Under the pieces are notes generated by a model. The model was not told the DNA's origin. It saw only the letters and a program-made list of their open reading frames with translations, and did not search any database. Of a stretch of 64,000 nt of DNA, positions 41,588 to 50,948 are shown one piece after another. How positions within the stretch are numbered: position 1 is the first letter of the stretch; the number at the start of each line of letters is the position of its first letter. The position numbers and the translations under genes are program-made. Source of the stretch: Bacteroidota bacterium (GTDB lineage: Bacteria; Bacteroidota; Bacteroidia; Flavobacteriales; Flavobacteriaceae); contig JAEXIT010000017.1 of assembly GCA_023446155.1 (NCBI GenBank), positions 682,001 through 746,000 of the forward strand, read 5' to 3'.

Positions 41588-43063
41588 ATGACTTTGGAAG
41601 AATTGATCAATCAGTGGAGCACCTTGTTTTTAGCGATTTATTACCTTGTCGTAATAGCAGTTTGCTGTATTGTTATTTACAATACCAAGTCACCGGCCAA
41701 AGCATCTGCCTACCTGTTATTGGTTACATTTCTTCCGGTGGCGGGTATTTTTGTTTACTTTTCTTTCGGACTGAATTACCGGAAACGGGAGATCTACTCC
41801 AAAAAAATCATCAAAGACGACAAGCTACTGGCACAGGTAATTCGGGCCGTTAATGATAATTCGAAAAAGATACTGCAAAATAAACCAGAGGCCTTTGGTA
41901 ATTTTGACAGTGTAGCGAAGATGGTTTTAAAAAATGAAAACAGCCTGATTTCCGATACGAACCGTGTGGACTTATTGATCAACGGAGAGCAAAAATTCCC
42001 GCGATTATTGGACGACATGGCCGCGGCTCAAAAAAGCATCCATTTGGAGTACTATATCTACGAAGACGATGAAACCGGAAATACAATTGCCAACCTACTC
42101 ATCCGAAAGGTTAGGGAAGGGGTGGCAGTACGTTTTGTGTATGATGCTTTTGGGAGTTCCGGGATCAAAAAACTGGCACGTCGGCTACGGGACAATGGCG
42201 TAGAGATCTATCCGTTTTATAAAATCATTTTTTCATTGCTGGCCAACCGTGTCAACAATCGAAATCACCGGAAAATAGTGGTGATTGATGGTAAGATTGG
42301 TTATGTGGGCGGCATCAATGTAAGCGATCGCTATGTAAACGATTCCCGATTTGAAAACGACTATTATTGGCGGGATGCCAGTGTCCGTATCGAAGGAACC
42401 GGCGTTTACAGTTTGCAATATACTTTTTTGAGTGACTGGAATTTTGCCTCCGGGCAGGCGCTACAACCGGAGGAATGTTTTTTTCCATCCGGATTAAACC
42501 GCGAAAACCACGGAAATACGATTGTACAGACGGTAGTGAGTGGGGCCGATTCGAAAATACCGTCCATAATGCTGTCGATGGCACAAAGCATCGCGGTATC
42601 GCGAAAAGAAGTATTGCTCACCTCACCGTATTTTATTCCGGACGAAACCCTGTTAAATGCGATTAAAGTTGTCGCGTTAAGTGGTGTACCGGTTAAGGTA
42701 CTGGTTCCGGGTATTTCCGATTCGAAAATTGTTAATGCCGTATCGGCTTCGTATTATAAAGAACTGATGGAAGCCGGAGTTACGATATACCGTTACCAAA
42801 AAGGTTTTGTTCATGCCAAAACTATGGTTTGCGACGGACAATTTAGTATGGTGGGTTCGGCCAATATGGATTACAGGAGTTTTGATCTGAATTTTGAAGC
42901 CAATGCGATGATCTATGATACCGCAATAGCAGAAGCGTTACGGGTTCAGTTTTACAAAGATCTGGACGATTCCGAACAGATTGATCCGGTGCAATGGCGA
43001 CAACGTTCCCGACTGCAAAAATTTAAAGAACGTCTGGTACGTTTGGCCGCTCCGTTGATGTAG
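41588..43063 (+). CDS. cls: Cardiolipin synthase
   Basis: A 491-residue phospholipase-D-type enzyme that makes cardiolipin from two phosphatidylglycerol molecules. Two N-terminal transmembrane helices (about 12-60) precede two HKD catalytic motifs: NHRKIVVIDGKIGYVGGIN (about 218) and VHAKTMVCDGQFSMVGSANMD (about 400). Length and layout are those of bacterial Cls. Confidence 0.96.
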   Translation: MTLEELINQWSTLFLAIYYLVVIAVCCIVIYNTKSPAKASAYLLLVTFLPVAGIFVYFSFGLNYRKREIYSKKIIKDDKLLAQVIRAVNDNSKKILQNKPEAFGNFDSVAKMVLKNENSLISDTNRVDLLINGEQKFPRLLDDMAAAQKSIHLEYYIYEDDETGNTIANLLIRKVREGVAVRFVYDAFGSSGIKKLARRLRDNGVEIYPFYKIIFSLLANRVNNRNHRKIVVIDGKIGYVGGINVSDRYVNDSRFENDYYWRDASVRIEGTGVYSLQYTFLSDWNFASGQALQPEECFFPSGLNRENHGNTIVQTVVSGADSKIPSIMLSMAQSIAVSRKEVLLTSPYFIPDETLLNAIKVVALSGVPVKVLVPGISDSKIVNAVSASYYKELMEAGVTIYRYQKGFVHAKTMVCDGQFSMVGSANMDYRSFDLNFEANAMIYDTAIAEALRVQFYKDLDDSEQIDPVQWRQRSRLQKFKERLVRLAAPLM

Positions 43064-43120
43064 CTAATCGTAATAAAAGGAGGATCGTCGGAAATGTAGC
43101 ATCAAAATTGGCAAATGCCG

Positions 43121-43128
43121 TACCTTTG
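43121..43128 (+). promoter_or_regulatory. -7 element for the metallophosphoesterase
   Basis: Exact TACCTTTG, 17 bases before the ATG. Confidence 0.6.
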
Positions 43129-43145
43129 TAGCAAACCCCAAGCCT

Positions 43146-43892
43146 ATGAGTCGAATAGCTATTTTTAGTGATGTACATGGAAACCTACCGGCTTTAAAAA
43201 CCATTTTGGCCGATTTGGAACTACGAAAACCCGATCAGGTATATTGTCTGGGCGATCTGGTCGATTTTGCGCCCTGGCCCAATGAAGTGATCGAATTGTT
43301 GCGAAGCCATCGCATACCGTGTTTAATGGGAAACCATGACGAGCGCATTGCGTTTGATTACCCGGTAATTCCGTTGAAAAAACATTCCGAAGCCGAAACC
43401 CGTGCGCGGATTCAGGCTGTTGATCATACCCGTGATAGCATTACACCCGGTAACAAAGACTTTTTAAGTAAGCTGCCGCAAAAAATCAGGCTGACGTTTA
43501 CACAACAGGAACGTGAGCTGGCGCTACTATTGGTTCACGGTAGTACAAGAAGTAATGAAGAATATATTTATGAAAACCATAACGAGGACGACCTGTACGA
43601 CATGATGGAGCAGGAAAATGCCGATGTTCTGGTTATGGGACATACACACCAATCGTATATCCGGAAAATCAAATCCGGCGAAGCCACTGAAAAACTGGCG
43701 TTGAATTGCGGTTCGGTGGGACGTTCCAAAGAAGGCGAATCCATGGCGACCTATTTGCTGTTGGATGTCGGAACGACAACTATAACGGTTGAAATCATCA
43801 AATTGCCCTATCCAGTCGAAGAAACGGCAGATGCTATTATGGCAAGCGGAATTCCCGATTTTTACGCCAATTTCCTGCTATTACAACGTTAG
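43146..43892 (+). CDS. Metallophosphoesterase (YfcE/MJ0936-like)
   Basis: A 248-residue calcineurin-like phosphoesterase with metal-site motifs FSDVHGN, LGDLVDF, GNHDER, LLVHGS and MGHTHQ in order. The substrate (phosphodiester or nucleotide) cannot be told. Monocistronic, convergent with the lipoprotein at 43900. Confidence 0.92.
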   Translation: MSRIAIFSDVHGNLPALKTILADLELRKPDQVYCLGDLVDFAPWPNEVIELLRSHRIPCLMGNHDERIAFDYPVIPLKKHSEAETRARIQAVDHTRDSITPGNKDFLSKLPQKIRLTFTQQERELALLLVHGSTRSNEEYIYENHNEDDLYDMMEQENADVLVMGHTHQSYIRKIKSGEATEKLALNCGSVGRSKEGESMATYLLLDVGTTTITVEIIKLPYPVEETADAIMASGIPDFYANFLLLQR

Positions 43893-43899
43893 ACATTAC

Positions 43900-44346
43900 T
43901 TACTCGAAATTGTCGTAGTATGTAAAATCTTTAGTGATCTTCCCGTTTTCGATGGTGAAAATAGTACAGATCGGAAGTAGGAACCGGGACTTATCCGGAG
44001 CCGTTCCACTTGATGTGAACTCTACAACCACATGGTGTTCTCCGGCGAGATAAATCGATGAAACGGTATCTTTCAGATCGGGGAACAATTGTGTTAATTC
44101 CGTATATTTTTTGATAATCTGATAACGGGATTGTTTGACGACATCCGGACCGAGTGACGGATCCCGGAATTCGGCCGTTTCAGTATACATTTCAGACAAT
44201 TTTACCCAATCGTGTTTGTTAAAATGGTCGAAATACTGTTGTATCAGTTTTTCGTTTTGATGTACGATTTCCTTATGATCCGTTTTTTTATCGGAACAAG
44301 CGACCAGCGACACTACGGTTAGTAGCATTAAAATAAAGTTTTTCAT
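43900..44346 (-). CDS. SnoaL/NTF2-like lipoprotein
   Basis: A 148-residue lipoprotein with lipobox SLVAC followed by SDKK, then one NTF2-like domain (QQYFDHFNKHDWVKLSEMYTE, EFRDPSLG, HHVVVEFTSSGTAPDKSRFLLPICTIFTIENGKI). Members of this fold are isomerases, binding proteins or of unknown role. The start at 44346 (MKNFILM) gives a normal lipoprotein signal. Confidence 0.85.
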   Translation of the reverse strand: MKNFILMLLTVVSLVACSDKKTDHKEIVHQNEKLIQQYFDHFNKHDWVKLSEMYTETAEFRDPSLGPDVVKQSRYQIIKKYTELTQLFPDLKDTVSSIYLAGEHHVVVEFTSSGTAPDKSRFLLPICTIFTIENGKITKDFTYYDNFE

Positions 44347-44491
44347 AAGCTTTCGGTTACATATCATTGTAAAGGTTACAGAAATTTAGTAATTTATAGC
44401 CAATTATTAGTTTCTTCTCCTGGAAAATTTTGAAGGTGTGTTTTGAAAAGGAAGAAACAGGACACTGTATTCACTTTTTAAATCGATCGAT

Positions 44492-45076
44492 ATGGAAAAT
44501 CAATTGTTCAAAAACATTAAAAATGCTGTCAAACATTGGTATTTATCTCTTATTGTAGGAATACTGTTTCTTTTATTCGGATTCTGGATTTTAAAAACAC
44601 CATTGGAATCCTATGTGACGCTGGCGCTGCTGTTCGGTGTTGTGTTTCTGGTTAACGGAATTTTCGAAATTATTTTCTCCATTAGCAATCGGAAGGAAAT
44701 CGATAACTGGGGCTGGATATTAGCCGGCGGAATTATCGACTTGCTGTTCGGATTTGTATTGGCATCCAACGTTGGATTGTCTATGGCGGTACTGCCGTTT
44801 TATGTCGGATTTATGTTATTGTTCCGATCGGTGGCAGCCATAGGATATGCATTCGATCTGAAAGGCTTTGGTATGCGTGATTGGTACTGGCTTTTACTAC
44901 TTGGGATTTTAGGATTACTCTTTTCGTTTATCATGATCTGGAATCCGGTTTTTGGAGGTATGACCATTATCATCTGGACGGCACTGGCTTTTATCACCTA
45001 TGGTATTTTCAGAATTATTCTGGCATTTAAATTACGTCGACTGCATACTTTTGGGAAAAAGCACTTTGACGAATAA
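44492..45076 (+). CDS. HdeD/DUF308 family membrane protein (first copy)
   Basis: A 194-residue integral membrane protein with about six helices (YLSLIVGILFLLFGFWIL, YVTLALLFGVVFLVNGIFEI, GWILAGGIIDLLFGFVLA and others) in the repeating two-helix pattern of HdeD, an acid-resistance membrane protein in E. coli. A second homologue lies at 49594-50127. Role here not known. Confidence 0.9.
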   Translation: MENQLFKNIKNAVKHWYLSLIVGILFLLFGFWILKTPLESYVTLALLFGVVFLVNGIFEIIFSISNRKEIDNWGWILAGGIIDLLFGFVLASNVGLSMAVLPFYVGFMLLFRSVAAIGYAFDLKGFGMRDWYWLLLLGILGLLFSFIMIWNPVFGGMTIIIWTALAFITYGIFRIILAFKLRRLHTFGKKHFDE

Positions 45077-45199
45077 TGCTTTTTATTTCAGTAGGTTGTA
45101 AAATTTGTGGACTGTTAAATGTATGCGAAGAACAGGTGAAACCGATTTATAGAAAATGATTTTTTCGTAATTTTAATAGGCTAATTTAAAACGAAGACT

Positions 45200-45895
45200 A
45201 TGACAAGTAAACTCAATATAGTACTGGTTCATGGGGCCTGGGGAGATGGCTCGCATTGGAAAAATGTCATCCCGGAATTGGCAATGTCGGGACATACGGT
45301 CGTGGCGGCACAAAATCCGCTGACAGCGTTGGCTGATGATGTGGAAACTGTAAAACGCCTGGTTGACTCTTTAGAAGGGCCGACACTTTTGGTGGGGCAT
45401 TCGTATGGAGGGGTTGTTATTACCGATGCTGCGGCAAAATGTCCGGATGTGGTAGGGTTAGTTTATATTGCGGCTTTTGCTCCGGATGAAACCGAAAACC
45501 TGAAGACCCTGTTGACAAAGGATGCTATTCCGGCCGGAGGTGCTCATATTTACCCGGATGCCCATGGTAATTTCTGGATCAAAAGAGATAAATTCAGGGA
45601 AAGTTTTGCGCACGATTGTACCGAAGCGGAAGCTTTGGTGATGGCGGCAACGCATAAACCCACATCGGGAAGATGCTTTGAAGACAAGCCTACATCCGTA
45701 GGGTGGAAGCGATTGCCGGTTTGGTACCAGATTTCAGAAGGCGATCAGATGTTGCCACCGGTGACACAACATTTTTTTGCCGAAAGGATGAATGCCAAAA
45801 CCTTGTCGCTCGACGCCAGTCATGCCTCTATGGTTTCACATCCGCACGAAATTGCAAAACTAATATTGCATGCGGTTAAAGAATTGGAAAAATAA
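45200..45895 (+). CDS. Alpha/beta hydrolase
   Basis: A 231-residue soluble hydrolase. The oxyanion HG is in VLVHGAWGDGSHW, the nucleophile in LLVGHSYGGVVITD and the catalytic His in LDASHASMVSHP. It resembles the esterase/EstC-like group with plant hydroxynitrile lyases. The substrate is unknown. Confidence 0.9.
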   Translation: MTSKLNIVLVHGAWGDGSHWKNVIPELAMSGHTVVAAQNPLTALADDVETVKRLVDSLEGPTLLVGHSYGGVVITDAAAKCPDVVGLVYIAAFAPDETENLKTLLTKDAIPAGGAHIYPDAHGNFWIKRDKFRESFAHDCTEAEALVMAATHKPTSGRCFEDKPTSVGWKRLPVWYQISEGDQMLPPVTQHFFAERMNAKTLSLDASHASMVSHPHEIAKLILHAVKELEK

Positions 45896-45901
45896 TACCG
45901 A

Positions 45902-45937
45902 AAAATAAAACACCCGGATTTCCGGGTGTTTTATTTT
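45902..45937. terminator. Bidirectional terminator
   Basis: Perfect 17-bp arms AAAATAAAACACCCGGA and its complement around TT, between the hydrolase and the decayed gene. Confidence 0.93.
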
Positions 45938-45941
45938 AGTA

Positions 45942-46594
45942 TTAATGAAGCAAATAATTACTTGGTCCGCCGGTGCCTTCTATTGATTCCGGCAATATGC
46001 TATAGCGATTTCGCAAATCGACCTTGCCCCGTTTTTCGCCGGTCTTCACATCGACCACCGTTATGGTTCCGGAATTCAGATTGGGGAAATTTAAAAGATT
46101 GTTTTGAACGACAACCACATCTCTTCCGGATTTCGTTTAAAAAAAAAACATATGATGCGCTCCTGATCGGCTTACAGTGTTCGTAACAGTCTTAATGTAG
46201 GTAATTCGCCGAATACGTTTCACGGGTCTCCAAAACTAACGTAGAGTTGTTTGTTATTGGCCATATACATTTCCAAAGTCCATCCCAATCCCATGGACGA
46301 ACCGTCGAATGTCTTTGTAAAAGCATCGTATTTGCCGGTATTGATAGACGTGGCGCTAACCAATGTAGGCTGTCCATTAACATCTTCCATCGTACGGATC
46401 TGATAGCGATAACTGCTGCCTAAAGCTGTAGTATAGCGCTTTTGAACAAAATAATCGTAATAAATATAATGGGGAAGTACACCAACACCCAATTCCAGTC
46501 GACTGCTGATATTCCCAAAGTCAGGCGATTCAGGGTGAAGTTCGATTACGGCCATACCCATCCGATCGTAGCATAAAAGTAATTTTTTGGGCAT
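45942..46594 (-). pseudogene. Decayed gene, possibly a YVTN/propeller-type protein
   Basis: On the minus strand a frame opens at 46594 (MPKKLLLCYDRMG) and runs to a TGA after VSFGDP at about 46220. Continuing that frame reads NVFGELPTLRLLRTL, another stop, then ADQERIICFFF into a run of ten T (46139-46148). A different frame after the run reads on without stop (SGRDVVVVQNN, GTITVVDVKTGEKRGKVDLR) to a TAA at 45942-45944 just before a strong terminator. The continuous protein-like text on both sides of the lesions and the shared terminator indicate one gene broken by stops and a homopolymer slip. GTITVVDVKTGE resembles YVTN beta-propeller repeats. Sequencing error at the T10 run is possible for the frameshift but not for both stops. 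Confidence 0.65.
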
Positions 46595-46780
46595 CGTTTT
46601 AAATTTAAGAGATTGATGTTTTATTCGTAAAATGTACAATATGATATAGTAAATTTTGTAATGTTGTGTTGTAGGTTGACATTATATTGTGTTTTGTCTT
46701 TGATCTGGAAAATGAATCGTTGGGAAATATTTAACAATAATTTTAAGAACAATATTATTTTTATTTAGTCTAAATAGTAG

Positions 46781-46788
46781 TAATTTTG
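46781..46788 (+). promoter_or_regulatory. -7 element for the outer-membrane receptor
   Basis: Exact TAATTTTG. It contains the TTG that would be the start codon of the longest ORF, so translation must start downstream. Confidence 0.6.
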
Positions 46789-46809
46789 ACCGGAATTAAA
46801 TACAAAACC

Positions 46810-49242
46810 GTGAGACAATTTTACCTATTACTACTGGTTCTATGGAGTCAGTGTACAGTATACGCCCAGGAAACAGCAACAACGCTAACCGGAAAAGTCG
46901 TTAGTGAAAACCTGCCAATGGAATTTGTAAACATCGTATTATTCGATTGGGAAACCAAAAAAATAGTAAATGGAACGGTAACCGATACGGATGGCATTTT
47001 TACATTTGCGATTGCGCCGGGAACTTATACTGTTAAAGCGAGCTTTTTAGGATACCAAAACTACGAATCGGTCGCTATAAAAGTGGAAAATGGTAAAAAT
47101 CACAATTTACCTTTGATCAACCTAAAACAGGACGGCAAGTTGCTGAATGAAGTCGTAGTGGAAACCACTGCCAAAAAGCCGTTAATCCAGTTGCAATCGG
47201 ATAAAATTGTGATGAATGTTGAAAACAGCGTATTGTCGGAAGGAAATACGGCATTGGAATTATTGGAAAAAGCCCCCGGTGTTATGGTCGACAATGACGG
47301 TAATATTAGTCTGAGAGGAAAACAAGGGGTTACGATTATGATCAATGATAAAAAGACCTATTTGTCGCAACAACAACTCACCAATCTGTTAAAAGGAACC
47401 TCGTCGTCGTCGATAAGTGCGGTGGAAGTAATCACAAACCCTTCGGCCAAATACGATGCGGCGGGAAATGCAGGAGTGATCAACATCAAACTTAAAAAAA
47501 ATGCGCGCTATGGCTTTAACGGATCGGTAAATGCCAACTATGGACGTGGCCGTAAAAACCGCTTTGGAAGTGGACTCAATCTCAACTACAAAACCGGAAA
47601 ATACAATTTTTACGGGAGTTATGATCAATATTACCGGGGGGAAAGCGAAACCTTTACCTTCGAGCGTAATTTTTATACCGATGCCACACGGCAAACACTG
47701 GATAAAGTTTCGAACCAATACAGCGTTACAGACGAACCTTTAAAAACCAACAATTTTAAAGCGGGATTGGAATACGATCTTTCCGAACATACGTTTGTCG
47801 GTTTTAAGGTGAGCGGGGATATTGGTAGTTATACGAACAATAGCATGTCGGAAAATAAGGTTCGTTCTGCAGATGCCAGCCTTTTATCAGACGCGTTGAC
47901 CAATAATCACAATCATTCCCGATGGAATAGTATGAGCTATAATGGAAGTTTTTTGCACAAATTCGACAGCGATAAACAGGAAATCAGCGCGGATGTCGAT
48001 TATACGCATTCCCGTTTTCGGGATAATGCCCTATTGGCTACTCAATTTAATCCAACACCGGTACAATCGGCCTACGAATCGACACGACGGGGAATGACAC
48101 CGTCCAGTACCTCTATTTTTGTAGCAAAAGCGGATTATGTATATCGGGTAAAAGAAAAACTTTCGTTTGAAGCCGGTTGGAAAAGCAGCTTTGTAAAATC
48201 GGATAACGATGTGCGTTACGATACGATTTCCGGTGGGAACTGGACCATTGATCAGGGAACAACCAATCATTTTATTTATAGAGAAGAAATACACGCGGGG
48301 TATATCAATTACAAACAAAGCTTCGGATTTATCGATGTTCAGGCCGGATTACGCGCCGAACATACCCATGCAGAAGGGAATCAGGTTACGATGCAGTCAA
48401 CCGTAAAACGAAACTATACCCAGTTGTTTCCGAGTTTGTTTTTGAAAAAGAATATCGGCGAAAGTCATACGGTACAGTTATCGTACAGCAGAAGAATCGA
48501 CCGACCGGATTATTACGATCTGAACCCATTCCGCTTTTTCAGGGATCCGTTTATTTTTTATGAAGGAAACCCGTATTTACAGCCGGAATTAACACATTCG
48601 GTAGAATGGGGCTATTCGTTCCGGAATAAGCATATGATCAATTTCTTTTACAGTACCACCAGTGATGTTATTGTAGATGCGATTACTCAGATTGATAATA
48701 CGAATACTACAATATTGCGTTCTGAGAATCTGAGTACGCGGAAAAACTACGGATTAAGTCTTACGTCCTCTGTAAAGCTGACACGTTGGTGGGATTCGAA
48801 CAATTTTCTAAACCTTTATCGCAATGAATTCAGTGGTGAGCAAAACGAAACCGATATTGCGACGGGGATATGGAGTTATACGATTAATTCACAACACAGT
48901 TTGCGATTTAAAAAAGGATTGTCATCGGAGTTGAGTTTCCAGTACAATTCCCGATCGATATACAGTACGTTCGAACGCAAGGATTTCTTTGTGGTTTCGG
49001 CAGGTATTCAGAAAAAAATGTTTTCGGATAAGGCGACGGTAAAACTGGCGGTTAGCGATATTTTTAAAAGCCGACGGTTTTATCGAACCATGCAATTTAA
49101 CAACATCAACATGAAAGAAAATATCAATCTGGACAGCCGGATTGTAAATGTTTCGTTTACCTATAATTTTGGCGATCAAAGTCAGTCGGCCCGGAAAATA
49201 AACATCGAAGACGACGAAACCAAAAAGCGAATGAAAAATTAA
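46810..49242 (+). CDS. TonB-dependent-receptor-like outer membrane protein
   Basis: An 810-residue protein when started at GTG 46810 (signal RQFYLLLLVLWSQCTVYAQ). Domains in order: a carboxypeptidase-regulatory-like domain (about 25-105; TLTGKVVSENLPMEFVNIVLF), a plug domain (about 110-215; NEVVVETTAKKP, ALELLEKAPGVMVDNDGNISLRG split across the plug, SAKYDAAGNAGVINIKLKK) and a long beta-barrel (about 220-790; outer-membrane beta-barrel family 3 type). There is no TonB-box I can pin. It is probably a transporter or receptor for an unknown ligand. The GTG start is supported by the promoter position. Confidence 0.9.
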   Translation: MRQFYLLLLVLWSQCTVYAQETATTLTGKVVSENLPMEFVNIVLFDWETKKIVNGTVTDTDGIFTFAIAPGTYTVKASFLGYQNYESVAIKVENGKNHNLPLINLKQDGKLLNEVVVETTAKKPLIQLQSDKIVMNVENSVLSEGNTALELLEKAPGVMVDNDGNISLRGKQGVTIMINDKKTYLSQQQLTNLLKGTSSSSISAVEVITNPSAKYDAAGNAGVINIKLKKNARYGFNGSVNANYGRGRKNRFGSGLNLNYKTGKYNFYGSYDQYYRGESETFTFERNFYTDATRQTLDKVSNQYSVTDEPLKTNNFKAGLEYDLSEHTFVGFKVSGDIGSYTNNSMSENKVRSADASLLSDALTNNHNHSRWNSMSYNGSFLHKFDSDKQEISADVDYTHSRFRDNALLATQFNPTPVQSAYESTRRGMTPSSTSIFVAKADYVYRVKEKLSFEAGWKSSFVKSDNDVRYDTISGGNWTIDQGTTNHFIYREEIHAGYINYKQSFGFIDVQAGLRAEHTHAEGNQVTMQSTVKRNYTQLFPSLFLKKNIGESHTVQLSYSRRIDRPDYYDLNPFRFFRDPFIFYEGNPYLQPELTHSVEWGYSFRNKHMINFFYSTTSDVIVDAITQIDNTNTTILRSENLSTRKNYGLSLTSSVKLTRWWDSNNFLNLYRNEFSGEQNETDIATGIWSYTINSQHSLRFKKGLSSELSFQYNSRSIYSTFERKDFFVVSAGIQKKMFSDKATVKLAVSDIFKSRRFYRTMQFNNINMKENINLDSRIVNVSFTYNFGDQSQSARKINIEDDETKKRMKN

Positions 49243-49260
49243 ATAAGAGACTATCTTCGG

Positions 49261-49300
49261 GAAAGCCGCTGTTTCGGATGAGACGGCGGTTTTCTTTTTT
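49261..49300 (+). terminator. Terminator after the outer-membrane receptor
   Basis: GAAAGCCGC/GCGGTTTTC arms with an inner GTTTC-GGAT-GAGAC stem, followed by TTTTTT. Confidence 0.82.
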
Positions 49301-49362
49301 GTAAAACAGATGGTGCTATTGGATAATTTACTAAATTGTAGTGGATTAACCGAATTAAAAAC

Positions 49363-49599
49363 GTGAAAGTTATGAATTTCTTCAATCGTAAAACCTCCTG
49401 GACCAATGCCGAATTTATTCCGTTAAAACTGTGTATTGCTTCGGCTTATGTGATCATCGGGACCTATTTTCATTTTTTTTTCGAACACTATTACATTCCG
49501 TTATTCGTGCTATTTGGAATTACCGTAATCTGGTGTCTGACACTATGGTTACGGAAAATGAAACAGGAAAACCGATCGGATGAAAAAAACGCATTATAG
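49363..49599 (+). CDS. Small two-helix membrane protein
   Basis: A 75-78 residue protein (GTG 49363 or ATG 49372) with two transmembrane helices (LKLCIASAYVIIGTYFHFFF and IPLFVLFGITVIWCLTLWL) and a charged tail. No family recognised. Its last 6 bases overlap the convergent HdeD-like gene. Confidence 0.68.
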   Translation: MKVMNFFNRKTSWTNAEFIPLKLCIASAYVIIGTYFHFFFEHYYIPLFVLFGITVIWCLTLWLRKMKQENRSDEKNAL

Positions 49600-50127
49600 A
49601 ATGGGTTGTATGTTTTGCGGATAAAGCATAATGTACAAAATTTTGGAGATTCCTATGGTAATAAAACTTAGGGATGTCCAGGTAATTATGGTGATGGCTG
49701 CAAAAAGCGGATTTAGAATCAGGAAAAGTGAGAACAGGAATCCTAAAGCACCAAAAAGCATATACCAGCCCCAATTGTGCCGTTTTAATGAAAGAAGTTC
49801 GAAGCCCAATGCGAATATGGTTGACGAACGGAATAAAAGCATAAAACCGATAAAATAGGGAAGGATCATTTCGGGAAGTCCGGGATTGGCCAACAGGCAT
49901 ATTCCCAATACCAAATCGAGTAGGCCGGCCGAAACACCCCATCCGTAGCCATATACTTTTTCTTTTTGCGTAATATAATACCCCAGTTCCAAAAGGCCGT
50001 TTACAAGGAAAGTAATACTAAATAAAGTGGCTAGTGCGGCGTATGAAGTTAGCGGTGTACAAAACACTCCTATTCCAACGCCAATAAAAAGTAAACCCAA
50101 TACCAGAAAAATAAGCTTGTTATTCAT
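49594..50127 (-). CDS. HdeD/DUF308 family membrane protein (second copy)
   Basis: A 177-residue membrane protein with six predicted helices. Segments such as FLVNGLLELGYYI, GVSAGLLDLVLGICLLANPGLP and LPYFIGFMLLFRS parallel the protein at 44492 (FLVNGIFEI, LPFYVGFMLLFRS). The two are paralogues within 5 kb. Role unknown. Confidence 0.9.
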   Translation of the reverse strand: MNNKLIFLVLGLLFIGVGIGVFCTPLTSYAALATLFSITFLVNGLLELGYYITQKEKVYGYGWGVSAGLLDLVLGICLLANPGLPEMILPYFIGFMLLFRSSTIFALGFELLSLKRHNWGWYMLFGALGFLFSLFLILNPLFAAITIITWTSLSFITIGISKILYIMLYPQNIQPIL

Positions 50128-50454
50128 AATTTTCTAAGCAATTAAATTAAACGCTATCCCAAAGTGATTGGGATCACCGTAGTTTTTTGTAAAGTTTGAA
50201 ATTACAATAAATATACTATTTTAATCTTATAATTCGCATAGTATCAGTATAAAAATAGGACTTGAGCGGTGTAAAAAAGAGTAGGTCGCATCCAAATCGC
50301 CCTGGTGTTTTGGAAAACGATTGCTTATACCCTTCGAAAGGACCTGAATTTGCCGGAAAATTAAAACTGTGTCCTATAAAATTAAAGAAATTGTATCTGT
50401 GTACAGTGTAGTCTTTTTGCGAAATTTGTGGGTACAAAAAAACAATTTACTCAG
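50128..50454. other. Intergenic stretch without a recognised gene
   Basis: A 327-base gap between divergent genes. It holds a small hairpin ATCCCA-N7-TGGGAT (50156-50174) in the leader of the HdeD-like gene. The only open frame (minus, 50216-50437) lacks protein-like composition. No exact TAnnTTTG is found for either gene. Confidence 0.5.
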
Positions 50455-50913
50455 ATGATCACTATCGAAAAATACAAACCGGAATACCAACGCTATTTTG
50501 AAGCATTTAACAAAGCCTGGCTTGAAAAATACTTTGTCGTGGAAGCGATAGACGAATATGTATTGACGCACCCGGAAGAGGCCATTTTAAACGATGGCGG
50601 GCAGATTTTATTTGCCGTATATCAAAAGGAAGTGATAGGAACTGTTGCGTTGCGGAAAGTGGACGATGGTGTAATGGAGTTTACCAAAATGGCGGTAGAT
50701 GAAAAATACCAGGGATTGGGTGCCGGAAAGTTATTGTGTGAAGCGGCAATAGCTCTGGCCCGGGACCTAAAACTTCAGAAATTGGTCTTATATTCGCAAA
50801 CACAATTGAAAACCGCCGTTGGAATATACCAGAAATACGGTTTTGTACATAAGCCGATTGACAGCTCAAAATACAAAAGAGCCGATGTATATATGGAAAT
50901 GGAACTGTTGTAA
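50455..50913 (+). CDS. GNAT-family N-acetyltransferase
   Basis: A 152-residue acetyltransferase with the acetyl-CoA-binding loop VDEKYQGLGAGKLLCEAAI and the late YQKYGF motif. Start ATG 50455 (MITIEKYKPEYQ) is the natural family start; an in-frame GTG nine codons earlier is not needed. Substrate unknown. A DMT exporter follows by 36 bases. Confidence 0.9.
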   Translation: MITIEKYKPEYQRYFEAFNKAWLEKYFVVEAIDEYVLTHPEEAILNDGGQILFAVYQKEVIGTVALRKVDDGVMEFTKMAVDEKYQGLGAGKLLCEAAIALARDLKLQKLVLYSQTQLKTAVGIYQKYGFVHKPIDSSKYKRADVYMEMELL

Positions 50914-50948
50914 ATCGTAAGCCAGCATAAAATAAACTCAAAAAAAGC

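Noticed and set aside
50216..50437. 73-residue minus-strand ORF in the gap before the GNAT gene
   Set aside because: Composition is not protein-like, it has no plausible start context and no recognisable similarity.
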